Shown here: piece by piece, positions 1-5,616 of the stretch
How positions within the stretch are numbered: the first letter of the stretch is position 1
Layout of the letters: every line of letters starts with the position of its first letter
Source: Oligoflexus sp.
GTDB taxonomy: Bacteria; Bdellovibrionota_B; Oligoflexia; Oligoflexales; Oligoflexaceae
Length of the DNA stretch: 8,404 bases
Reading direction: 5' to 3'
NCBI GenBank assembly: GCA_030151925.1
Contig: JASLCY010000544.1
Span: 1 to 8,404, forward strand
Notes under the pieces: model-generated
Databases searched by the model: none
Seen by the model: only the letters and a program-made list of their open reading frames with translations
Told to the model about the DNA's origin: nothing
Program-made: the position numbers and the translations under genes

Positions 1-30
1 AGGGTTCTGCGAACGCAGGGCCCTTTTTTT
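1..30 (+). terminator. Intrinsic terminator of an upstream plus-strand gene
   Basis: Bases 1-24 fold into a near-continuous hairpin. AGGG pairs with CCCT, two T·G wobbles follow, and then CTGCG pairs with CGCAG around a tight turn. A run of seven T's follows at once (24-30). This is the classic rho-independent form and closes a gene lying to the left of the window. That gene is not visible here. Confidence 0.85.
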
Positions 31-211
31 CGCGCAAAAATTTGAATTTCTTTTTTCTTAGCTCGAAGCCCTTTGCCACCAAGAGCTTAGGTTCGCGTCC
101 GGAGAGTCGGGGCCGGAATACGTCTGGCATCACCCGCATGGAAGGCCTATCTTCCAGTCATGATTCAAATGACCGTCTCACGGTCAAGGTCGATCGCCAA
201 ACATGACTGAC
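31..211. other. Gene-free leader upstream of the BON protein gene
   Basis: No convincing coding frame lies here. The first 30 bases after the terminator are AT-rich and the rest is mixed. I could not find a clear sigma70 -35/-10 pair or a sigma54 box. A TTGCCA at 73-78 has no acceptable -10 at the right distance. The promoter of the downstream gene should nevertheless lie in this stretch, because the terminator at 1-30 isolates it from upstream transcription. Confidence 0.5.
139..186 (+). promoter_or_regulatory. Two adjacent small inverted repeats in the leader
   Basis: TGGAAG (139-144) pairs with CTTCCA (151-156) across a 6-base loop. TGACCG (170-175) pairs with CGGTCA (181-186) across a 5-base loop. 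Both are perfect 6-bp arms lying 40-90 bases before the start codon of the BON protein. They could be 5' UTR hairpins or a protein-binding operator. Short inverted repeats also arise by chance, so a function is only inferred. Confidence 0.3.
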
Positions 212-217
212 AAAGGA
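212..217 (+). promoter_or_regulatory. Ribosome binding site that decides the BON protein start
   Basis: AAAGGA lies 8 bases before the ATG at 226. An earlier in-frame ATG at 217 overlaps this purine tract and would have no usable Shine-Dalgarno spacing. The start at 226 is therefore preferred, removing three residues (M-P-I) from the longest frame. Confidence 0.65.
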
Positions 218-225
218 TGCCTATT

Positions 226-1455
226 ATGGAACGCAATTACGACAATGAACGCAACTACAGTGCTTCACGCAACTATCATCCCAATTCCGACCGCAACACC
301 CGCTGGTCGGAAGGCGACAACGATCGTTACGATCGCTTCAACCGCGAGGAATCGCAGCAAGACCGCTACTTCCGTCCGACCCAGGGCGCGCCCTACTCCA
401 CTTACGGCAGCATGAGCGACCGCTCGAACTACAACTCTTACGGCAACTCCGATCTCTATCGCGACCAGAACCAAAACTTCTACCGCTCCGGTTCTTCTTA
501 CGACCAGTCGCCTTACCAAAACTTCGGCCGCGGTTCGAACTTCTCGGATCGCTCGCACGACCAGGCCTACGGCCAACCGAGCAACAGTAACTACGGCGGC
601 ACCCAAAGCTATAACGGCAACCGCGAAGGCATGTACAACCAAAACAGCTACAACAGCCAGCAGTATTCGCCCGATTACGGCAGCCGTTTCAGCAGCGACT
701 ACGGCCGCAGCTCTTCCTACGGCTCCGGCGGCGATTACAGCCGCGGCTCTTCCTACGGCAGCGATTACGGCTCAAACAGCCGTTACGGAAACGACTCCGG
801 TTCCAGCGGCCGCTACGGCAGCGACTTCGGTTCGTCCGGCAACCGCGGATCGTACTACGGCTCGAGCCAAGGCAGCCCTTCGAGCTGGGAAAGCCAACGC
901 TACAACCAGCCTTCTTCGGGCTACGGCTATCAAAGCTCCGGCTACGGCCAAGGCAACCAAAGCAGCCAGAACTACAGCAGCCCCTCTTACAACAACTCCT
1001 ACGACCAGTCGCACATGACTCTCTGGGGCAAAAACACTTCGTCGCCCTACTACCGGGACGACGCTTCCTTCAGCAAGGCGGGCCGCGCCCCAAAGGGATA
1101 TAAGCGCTCGGACGAGCGCATCAAAGAAGAGATCTCCGACCTCCTCACCAGCCACCACGATGTCGATCCTTCGGATATCGAAGTCAAGGTCTCCTCGGGT
1201 GAAGTCACCCTCACGGGCACCGTTGAAAGCCGTCTGGAAAAACGCATGGCGGAAGACCTGGCGTCGACCATCAACGGCGTCACCGAAGTGCAGAACCAAC
1301 TCAAGGTGAGCGGCAAGAACCAGGGCAAATGGGGTTCGAGCGGCGAAAACAAATTCGACGGCAACTCGGCTTCGTCGAACGCGCAGAAGAGCGGCAGCTC
1401 AAACGCCTCGTCGTCCTCGAACAACTCTTCGAGCTCCAGCAAATCCGTTCAGTAA
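226..1455 (+). CDS. FUS-like low-complexity protein with C-terminal BON domain
   Basis: This is a 409-residue protein with three parts. Residues 1 to about 275 are low-complexity, rich in Tyr, Ser, Gly, Asn, Gln, Arg and Asp. I count about 38 Tyr there, many as [G/S]Y[G/S] or DYG. Up to residue 262 there is one Leu and no Ile, Val, Lys or Cys. Residues about 284-362 carry a GRAPKGYKRSDERIKE lead-in and a BON fold, including the IEVKVSSGEVTLTGTVES core and a GVTEVQNQLKV end. The tail is Ser/Asn-rich. BON domains are known from OsmY-type stress proteins and are thought to bind membranes or protein partners, and the RSDERI lead-in recurs in BON proteins as I recall. There is no signal peptide or membrane segment, so a cytoplasmic location is inferred. 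The gene stands alone between terminators. A role in stress protection or condensate formation is inference; the precise function is unknown. Confidence 0.9.
   Translation: MERNYDNERNYSASRNYHPNSDRNTRWSEGDNDRYDRFNREESQQDRYFRPTQGAPYSTYGSMSDRSNYNSYGNSDLYRDQNQNFYRSGSSYDQSPYQNFGRGSNFSDRSHDQAYGQPSNSNYGGTQSYNGNREGMYNQNSYNSQQYSPDYGSRFSSDYGRSSSYGSGGDYSRGSSYGSDYGSNSRYGNDSGSSGRYGSDFGSSGNRGSYYGSSQGSPSSWESQRYNQPSSGYGYQSSGYGQGNQSSQNYSSPSYNNSYDQSHMTLWGKNTSSPYYRDDASFSKAGRAPKGYKRSDERIKEEISDLLTSHHDVDPSDIEVKVSSGEVTLTGTVESRLEKRMAEDLASTINGVTEVQNQLKVSGKNQGKWGSSGENKFDGNSASSNAQKSGSSNASSSSNNSSSSSKSVQ
670..864 (+). repeat. Degenerate DYGS/SSYGS coding repeats
   Basis: This stretch encodes residues about 149-213 of the BON protein as imperfect repeats of the type S-D-Y-G-S, S-S-Y-G-S and S-R-Y-G. 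The DNA is also repetitive: CTCTTCCTACGGC occurs at 711-723 and 747-759, and GCGATTAC at 731-738 and 761-768. This fits growth of the region by slippage or short duplication followed by drift. Repeat copy number may vary between strains. Confidence 0.7.
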
Positions 1456-1483
1456 TGCCGTAGAGCATTCTAGGCGAGGATAA

Positions 1484-1521
1484 AGTCGCGGCCGTGATCT
1501 CCCCGAGATCGCGGCCGCACT
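1484..1521. terminator. Strong hairpin between convergent genes, likely bidirectional terminator
   Basis: A 14-bp stem (1488-1501 with 1505-1518, one T·G wobble, CCC loop) is extended by AGT/ACT after a single bulged C at 1487. It lies between the stop of the BON gene (1455) and the stop of the convergent yheU gene (1534). The T-tracts are short on both sides (CTTTAA on plus; ACTTTAT on minus). Termination is likely but less certain than for the T-rich hairpins at 1-30 and 5514-5543. Confidence 0.65.
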
Positions 1522-1533
1522 CTTTAAGGGCTG

Positions 1534-1764
1534 CTAAAGTTCGCTGTGGAACGCCGCATGGCCTTTGCCGATGATATGGCAAGACTCGCTCTCGGCGTCG
1601 AACATCAGCTTGGCCTCGCCCTTCCTCAGCTGCCGAAGCACCTGTTCGACCTTCGTATCGAACTCCATGGTGTTCATGCCGTAATCGGTGCCCTCGCGGG
1701 TCACGAACTCTTCAACAACCCTGCGCAGCGTATCGGGGGTCAGGGATTCGATAGGAATACGCAT
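1534..1764 (-). CDS. yheU: YheU family protein (UPF0270)
   Basis: This 76-residue protein matches the E. coli YheU family over its length. It has an N-terminal I-P-x-x-x-L-x-P-x-T-L pattern (residues 3-13), the hallmark REGTDYG (23-29) and a QLRKGEA segment (45-51). E. coli YheU is about 72 residues, so length agrees. The biochemical function of the family is not established. It is a small soluble protein with no signal peptide. The start is supported by GAGG/AGGA purines just upstream on the minus strand. It is divergent from the methionine sulfoxide reductase gene (69 bases between starts) and convergent with the BON gene. Confidence 0.88.
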   Translation of the reverse strand: MRIPIESLTPDTLRRVVEEFVTREGTDYGMNTMEFDTKVEQVLRQLRKGEAKLMFDAESESCHIIGKGHAAFHSEL

Positions 1765-1783
1765 AGTCCTCAGTCCTCTCGTC

Positions 1784-1812
1784 TTGCGTAGGTCGCCCGC
1801 TCAGCATATACC
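1784..1812 (+). promoter_or_regulatory. Weak candidate promoter in the yheU/msrC divergent gap
   Basis: TTGCGT (1784-1789) and TATACC (1807-1812) are separated by 17 bases and face the reductase gene. Each box matches the sigma70 consensus only partly. Transcription from here would give a leader barely longer than the Shine-Dalgarno sequence. The same 69-base gap must also carry a promoter for yheU on the other strand, where I see no clear match. Confidence 0.28.
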
Positions 1813-1833
1813 ACCAGAGATGAAGGAGGTTTT

Positions 1834-2361
1834 ATGCTGCCCGTCTTACCACGTCACGCCGAAGCCATGGCCAAACAAAAGCATTATAGCGAGGTCTTCG
1901 CGCGCATCCAAGCGCTGCTGACGCCTGATTCCGACTGGCTCGCGGCCATGGCAACCATTGTGGCCGAACTTCACAACGCCTTCGAAACCTATGATTGGAC
2001 TGGCTTTTATCGTGTCGTACGCGACGAGCATCTGCAGATCGGCCCCTATCAGGGAGGGCACGGCTGCCTCGACATCCCATTTAGCCGCGGAGTCTGCGGA
2101 GCGGCCGCCCGCAGCAAAACCACGCAGGTGGTCGATGACGTCGAACAATTCCCAGGGCACATCGCCTGCTCCTCCAGCACGCAAAGCGAGATCGTCGTCC
2201 CTGTCCTGAACGGCAAGGGCGAAGTGCTGGCGGTGCTCGACGTGGATTCGAACGGCCCGGCCGCCTTCGATGCCGTGGATAAACATTGGCTGGAATCGAT
2301 CTGCACGCTTTACGCCATGCGTTTTCCGCAGAGACCGACCGTCAGCGAGAGAAAGGCTTAA
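1834..2361 (+). CDS. msrC: Free methionine-R-sulfoxide reductase (GAF domain)
   Basis: This 175-residue cytosolic GAF-fold enzyme belongs to the YebR/fRMsr family, which reduces free L-methionine-(R)-sulfoxide to methionine using thioredoxin-type reductant. Family landmarks are WTGFYR (55-60), GPYQG (70-74), GVCGAA (86-91), HIAC (109-112), SEIVVPV (118-124) and VLDVDS (134-139). The three conserved redox cysteines of the family correspond to Cys78, Cys88 and Cys112, all present. An excellent AAGGAGGT (1823-1830) precedes the ATG at 1834. An alternative ATG at 1867 lacks a good binding site, although the family match begins only after it. The next gene starts one base after the stop, so the two are co-transcribed. 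The gene is intact and its identity is secure from the motifs. Confidence 0.92.
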   Translation: MLPVLPRHAEAMAKQKHYSEVFARIQALLTPDSDWLAAMATIVAELHNAFETYDWTGFYRVVRDEHLQIGPYQGGHGCLDIPFSRGVCGAAARSKTTQVVDDVEQFPGHIACSSSTQSEIVVPVLNGKGEVLAVLDVDSNGPAAFDAVDKHWLESICTLYAMRFPQRPTVSERKA

Positions 2362-2362
2362 G

Positions 2363-2788
2363 ATGCCCCGCGAACTCATCACCGATTGGTACGAATACAA
2401 GACGCTCGTGAACGAGACTATGCTCGATCTCATGGGGCATCTGAATCACGCCCGCTATCTGCAGATCTTCGAGGAAGCGCGCTGGCAGCTCTGCTACGAC
2501 GCGGGCTTCACGCTCGAGGTCATGCAGGGGCAGGGCCTCGGCTTCGTCATCCTCGACGCCTATATCCAATACAAGAAGGAAGTGAAGAACCGCGATGAGC
2601 TGACGATCCGAACACGCTTCAGCGGATTGGGCTCGAAGATCTGGACGATCGACCACGAGATGGTGCGGGCGAACGGGACCCTGTGCAGCACCGTCCAGAT
2701 GAAGGCGGGGCTCTTCGACCTCAAAGCGCGCAAGCTCGTGAATCCGCCCGAGGACTGGATCACGCGTTTCCACGCTCACGCCCAGTGA
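2363..2788 (+). CDS. Acyl-CoA thioesterase, 4HBT/FadM-like hotdog fold
   Basis: This 141-residue cytosolic protein has the single hotdog domain of the YbgC/FadM (4-hydroxybenzoyl-CoA thioesterase) group, which hydrolyses acyl-CoA thioesters. The signature LDLMGHLNHARYLQIFEEAR (21-40) matches the family's D-x-x-G-H-[VL]-N-x-x-x-Y plus FEEAR pattern. Asp22 aligns with the catalytic Asp of Pseudomonas 4HBT. The other Asp of the usual DxD is replaced by Met20. The ATG at 2363 is chosen because GAAAGG (2351-2356) sits six bases upstream inside the end of msrC; an upstream in-frame ATG at 2270 would overlap msrC heavily. With one base between stop and start, translational coupling is likely. Substrate chain length cannot be read from the sequence. 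The 3' end overlaps the convergent membrane protein gene by 13 bases. Confidence 0.87.
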   Translation: MPRELITDWYEYKTLVNETMLDLMGHLNHARYLQIFEEARWQLCYDAGFTLEVMQGQGLGFVILDAYIQYKKEVKNRDELTIRTRFSGLGSKIWTIDHEMVRANGTLCSTVQMKAGLFDLKARKLVNPPEDWITRFHAHAQ

Positions 2789-3627
2789 CTGAATAACCTC
2801 TTCCACCGGTGAGCGTAGGGCTTCTTCGCCCCGCGCTTGACCCAGGCCTGCATGGCGAAGATCAGCAGCGGCAGCATATAAAGCGGCGCCTGCAATAGGA
2901 TCTCGAAGCTGTCCGGCTTCGGCAGCAGATGCGTGAAAAGCGCCGAGAGCAGCCCCCAACCCGCGAGATAAAGCAGGATCGTGCGCCCGCCGATGAGGAA
3001 CGCGCAGAATCCGGCGAGGACATTCACCGTGCTGAGGAAGGCGCGGAAGATAGTCGGATCGATGCCGAACACGCCGCTCATGGCGGCCAGGCGAGGAGCT
3101 TCGAACGCCGCGGCCGGGGCGAGGAAGCCCAGCAGGCCGAGGGTGATGAAGCTCAGCGAGAGCCCGAGCCTGAGAAGCGCCCGCACGCCGGGCAGCCCGA
3201 CCTCGATATCGAGCGTCCGGGCATTCCGCAGGGCGTACCCTATCGCGAGGAACCAAAGGTAATGGGAGCAGTCGGCCGGCAGCGCGAATTCCGCGGCGAG
3301 GCTGTAGCCCATGAAAGTCTTCGCGGCGGCATCGATGAGGAACAGCAGGCCGATCAGGCCGAAGGGCCAGGGGCTCCAGCGGAAAAAGGCCCAGACGATG
3401 CCGAAGATCATAAGGCCGAGATAGATATGGTCGCTCAACGCCAAGGCTGAAGGCGTCAGCGTTAATACTTGGTTCAAAACCTGCGCGAATGCAGTGGGCT
3501 GCGCCTGGGCCCAGGTCTTGCCGCAGAATCCTATCACCTGCAGACAGGCCGTGGCGTAGACGACAACGGCGATAAGCCTCTTGTCGGGAGTGATGCGATC
3601 GATAGAAGAAGGCGAAGAACCGGTCAT
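2776..3627 (-). CDS. Multi-pass membrane protein of unknown function
   Basis: This 283-residue protein is not recognised with confidence. Hydrophobic segments lie near residues 18-38, 68-83, 88-107, 122-134, 150-172, 195-214, 216-234 and 245-263, so seven or eight inner-membrane helices are likely. The C-terminus is strongly basic (VKRGAKKPYAHRWKR, 263-277), which predicts a cytoplasmic end. There is no obvious catalytic motif. A remote DoxX-like fold is conceivable from the small helical-bundle look, but I cannot support it. The start has AAAGGGAG about five bases upstream on the minus strand. The gene runs convergently into the thioesterase and overlaps its last 13 bases. A monocistronic unit is likely because the next gene upstream is divergent. 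Confidence 0.75.
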   Translation of the reverse strand: MTGSSPSSIDRITPDKRLIAVVVYATACLQVIGFCGKTWAQAQPTAFAQVLNQVLTLTPSALALSDHIYLGLMIFGIVWAFFRWSPWPFGLIGLLFLIDAAAKTFMGYSLAAEFALPADCSHYLWFLAIGYALRNARTLDIEVGLPGVRALLRLGLSLSFITLGLLGFLAPAAAFEAPRLAAMSGVFGIDPTIFRAFLSTVNVLAGFCAFLIGGRTILLYLAGWGLLSALFTHLLPKPDSFEILLQAPLYMLPLLIFAMQAWVKRGAKKPYAHRWKRLFSHWA

Positions 3628-3638
3628 ATTCTCCCTTT

Positions 3639-3653
3639 CGCGCCGCAGGCGCG
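3639..3653 (-). promoter_or_regulatory. GC-rich hairpin beside the membrane-protein ribosome binding site
   Basis: CGCGCC (3639-3644) and GGCGCG (3648-3653) form a perfect 6-bp all-GC stem with a 3-base loop. On the minus strand it lies immediately before the AAAGGGAG ribosome binding site of the membrane-protein gene, in its 5' UTR. It could modulate translation initiation, but that is inference. Confidence 0.3.
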
Positions 3654-3726
3654 CCCTCGCTGCGGTATTACGTTTGCTCTCTCATTGCTAACAGATTCTG
3701 AGGCTTATGAATAGATGATACAGTTG

Positions 3727-3748
3727 GGTAGCCTTAGCCCGGGCTACC
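3727..3748. repeat. Inverted repeat with nested 12-base palindrome
   Basis: GGTAGCC (3727-3733) and GGCTACC (3742-3748) are perfect 7-bp arms around an 8-base loop. The perfect palindrome TAGCCCGGGCTA (3735-3746) shares the right arm. The two pairings are mutually exclusive in RNA, and the palindrome is a plausible dimeric-protein site in DNA. It has no T-tract on the plus strand, so it is not a standard terminator in that direction. Confidence 0.5.
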
Positions 3749-3864
3749 ATAAAAAGACGATTTCCCCGTTCGAGAAGATTTTTTTCAGCCCGCTTAAACC
3801 GGCATACTTAAAGCTTTATTTCAAATAAGTCCTTGTTCTACCAGCCTTAAGACAGTAGTCTCTA

Positions 3865-3882
3865 CCTGCCAAAATAGGCAGG
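3865..3882. repeat. Inverted repeat CCTGCC-N6-GGCAGG
   Basis: Perfect 6-bp arms (3865-3870 and 3877-3882) flank the AT loop AAAATA, about 145-160 bases before the mltD start. The form suits an operator for a dimeric regulator or a small hairpin in a long leader. Nothing in the sequence tells which, and chance is possible. Confidence 0.4.
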
Positions 3883-4025
3883 CATATGTTACAGTGGAGT
3901 CACACTTGATATTCACATTTTGTTCGCTCGGCGCCTCGCTGCACTCCAGATAGCGTGAAAAACCGTCTCTGAGTCCCAGCTCGGCGTTGCCACTGTTTTG
4001 CCTTTTTTTGTGATAAGGGGACCCT

Positions 4026-5489
4026 ATGAAGCTGACCAATTTTAGCCCATTGGTTATCTCTGCGGCCGTACTCTTCACTGCTTGCGCGACTACGAAGACC
4101 GCTGCGCAGAAGCAGGCGAAGAACAATGCGCCGGCCGAAGAGACAACCAATACCGCCGACCTCGACGAAAGCACTCCTCAGGGACCTGCTGAAGTGAATC
4201 CGGACGAGATCGACGATTCGATCGATTCGGACCTGCAGACGTCGGCGAACGGCAAGGTCGCTACCATCGGCGCCGAGGACGACGAGATCAGCAAGGCTAT
4301 CAAGGCCGGCATTCCCATCGAGATCAACAAGGACGTCGATCGTTGGATCGATTTCTTCGCGAACAAGAACCACGACGCGTTCCAGCGCTTCCTCGACCGC
4401 GGCCAGCCCTACCAGAATCTAGTCGTCGCGACCCTCCGCGACGCGGGCGTCCCCAGCGAGATGTATTACCTCGCGATGATCGAGAGCGGTTTCGTCCTGC
4501 AGGCGAAGTCGAGCGTGGCCGCCGTAGGCTTCTGGCAGTTCATGCCGGCCACCGGCCGCCGCTACGGCCTCCGCGTCGACAAACACGTCGACGAGCGCCG
4601 CGATCCCTGGCGTTCGACCGTCGCCGCTTCGATCTACCTCTCCGACCTCAACAACGTGTTCAATTCCTGGTACCTGGCGATGGCCGCCTACAACGCCGGC
4701 GAGATGCGCATCATGAACGCGATCATGCGCGGCAAGTCGCGCGATTTCTGGGAGCTCGTTCGCCAGAAAGTGCTGCCGGCCGAGACGATGGACTACATTC
4801 CGAAGTTCCTCGCCGCCTACATGATCGGCAAGAATCCCGAGAAATACGGTTTCACGATCTCAGACGCGGCCTCGCACGAGGCGTTTATCGGCGTGAACGT
4901 CCCCTCGCCCATCAAACTCTCGGCGGTGGCCGAACAGACTTCGATCCCTCTCGAAGTCATCCAGAAATACAACCCGCACCTCAAGGGCGGCATGACCCCC
5001 TCGGATACCAAGACCTACAAGATCTGGATTCCGAAGCGCTTCGAGACGGCCTTCAACGACAACGCCGAGAAGCTGGAAGACCACCGCATGGCGGTGCGTG
5101 AAGTTAAGCTGGCCGAAGGCAAGGTTCGGAAGTTCCACCGCGTTCGTCGCGGCGAGCACCTGAACGCGATCGCCGCCAAATACGGCCTGTCGCTGGACGA
5201 GCTCAAGGAGATGAACCACCTGCGCTCGAACGTGGTCCATCGCGGCCAGAAGCTCCGCATCGTGACGGACGCCACCGAGTCGAAAGTCGCGAAAGCTGAC
5301 GACAAGGCCTCGGCGGGCGACGACGATAAAGACGACAGCACCAGCATCTACCGCGTTCGCCGCGGCGACCGCCTGCACGGGATCGCCAAGAAATTCGGGA
5401 TGACGGTAGCCGAATTGAAGAAGATCAATAAGCTCCACCGCAACGCGGTCCGCGTGGGTCAGATCCTCAAGGTCAAAGAAGAAGGCTAA
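4026..5489 (+). CDS. mltD: MltD-type membrane-bound lytic transglycosylase with two LysM domains
   Basis: This 487-residue lipoprotein cleaves the MurNAc-GlcNAc bond of peptidoglycan, leaving 1,6-anhydro ends. The N-terminus has a basic Lys2, a hydrophobic stretch and a lipobox-like LFTAC with Cys20 as the lipidation site; Phe at -3 is less common. An acidic, low-complexity spacer follows (about 21-95). The SLT catalytic domain spans about 125-270: catalytic Glu153 in AMIESGF, GFWQFMP (168-174) and AYNAG (221-225). Two LysM domains (about 370-413 and 441-483) bind glycan and are joined by an Asp-rich linker. Length and architecture agree with MltD (E. coli about 452 residues). AAGGGG (4015-4020) supports the ATG at 4026. 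The gene stands alone: a long divergent gap lies upstream and a strong terminator downstream. Confidence 0.93.
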   Translation: MKLTNFSPLVISAAVLFTACATTKTAAQKQAKNNAPAEETTNTADLDESTPQGPAEVNPDEIDDSIDSDLQTSANGKVATIGAEDDEISKAIKAGIPIEINKDVDRWIDFFANKNHDAFQRFLDRGQPYQNLVVATLRDAGVPSEMYYLAMIESGFVLQAKSSVAAVGFWQFMPATGRRYGLRVDKHVDERRDPWRSTVAASIYLSDLNNVFNSWYLAMAAYNAGEMRIMNAIMRGKSRDFWELVRQKVLPAETMDYIPKFLAAYMIGKNPEKYGFTISDAASHEAFIGVNVPSPIKLSAVAEQTSIPLEVIQKYNPHLKGGMTPSDTKTYKIWIPKRFETAFNDNAEKLEDHRMAVREVKLAEGKVRKFHRVRRGEHLNAIAAKYGLSLDELKEMNHLRSNVVHRGQKLRIVTDATESKVAKADDKASAGDDDKDDSTSIYRVRRGDRLHGIAKKFGMTVAELKKINKLHRNAVRVGQILKVKEEG

Positions 5490-5513
5490 TCTTCTGATAT
5501 CACAAAAGAATTT

Positions 5514-5543
5514 AAAGGCCCCACTCCGGTGGGGCCTTTTTTT
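5514..5543 (+). terminator. Intrinsic terminator of mltD
   Basis: A perfect 11-bp stem (5514-5524 with 5529-5539, AAAGGCCCCAC against GTGGGGCCTTT) closes on a TCCG tetraloop. The T-run spans 5537-5543. It begins 24 bases after the mltD stop. This is a textbook rho-independent terminator. The A-run on the left arm could let it work weakly in the reverse direction too. Confidence 0.95.
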
Positions 5544-5550
5544 ATGCCGC

Positions 5551-5580
5551 TGGACAGACAAGGCCTTTCGGGGGTAGAAC
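5551..5580 (+). promoter_or_regulatory. Candidate sigma70 promoter for sufE-DAHP synthase operon
   Basis: TGGACA (5551-5556) matches the -35 consensus at five of six bases, and TAGAAC (5575-5580) matches the -10 at four of six, with an 18-base spacer. It sits just after the mltD terminator and would start transcription near 5587, about 30 bases before the sufE start codon. Position and match are both reasonable. Confidence 0.5.
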
Positions 5581-5616
5581 AGGAGGTTCGAGATCCACCC
5601 GCCCCTGGGGACTTAG

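Larger units (their letters stand above)
3628..4025. other. 398-base gene-free divergent intergenic region, AT-richer
   Basis: This gap separates the minus-strand membrane protein gene from mltD. Its middle part (about 3690-3920) is visibly richer in A+T than the genes around it and holds T-runs at 3779-3785 and 4003-4009. Several inverted repeats are present and listed separately. No frame here has family resemblance or good codon texture. No sigma70 promoter is clear: TTGATA at 3906-3911 resembles a -35 but has only GC-rich sequence at -10 distance. The region should carry both divergent promoters and could host a small RNA or a long mltD leader. Confidence 0.55.

Noticed and set aside
126..139. 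Possible sigma54 box (TGGCAT followed by GCAT)
   Set aside because: The required GG and GC spacing of the -24/-12 elements is not met.
265..642. Long minus-strand open frame opposite the low-complexity gene (Val/Ala-rich)
   Set aside because: It is the antisense image of the Tyr/Ser/Gly codons. It has no family resemblance and its composition simply mirrors the plus strand; the BON protein explains the region.
772..1299. Second long minus-strand open frame opposite the BON gene
   Set aside because: Its predicted product is an Ala/Val/Arg string with no recognisable domain, whereas the plus strand encodes a clear BON domain over the same bases.
3906..3934. TTGATA as -35 of an mltD promoter
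   Set aside because: The sequence 17 bases downstream is GC-rich and has no -10 likeness.
4003..4009. T-run shortly before mltD as an attenuator-type terminator
   Set aside because: Only a 3-bp GGC/GCC stem can form ahead of it, too weak for intrinsic termination.
3821..4174. Minus-strand open frame crossing the mltD start with a hydrophobic N-terminus
   Set aside because: The hydrophobic part is the reverse of the mltD lipoprotein signal and Ala-rich codons. The rest lies in non-coding DNA and shows no family match.
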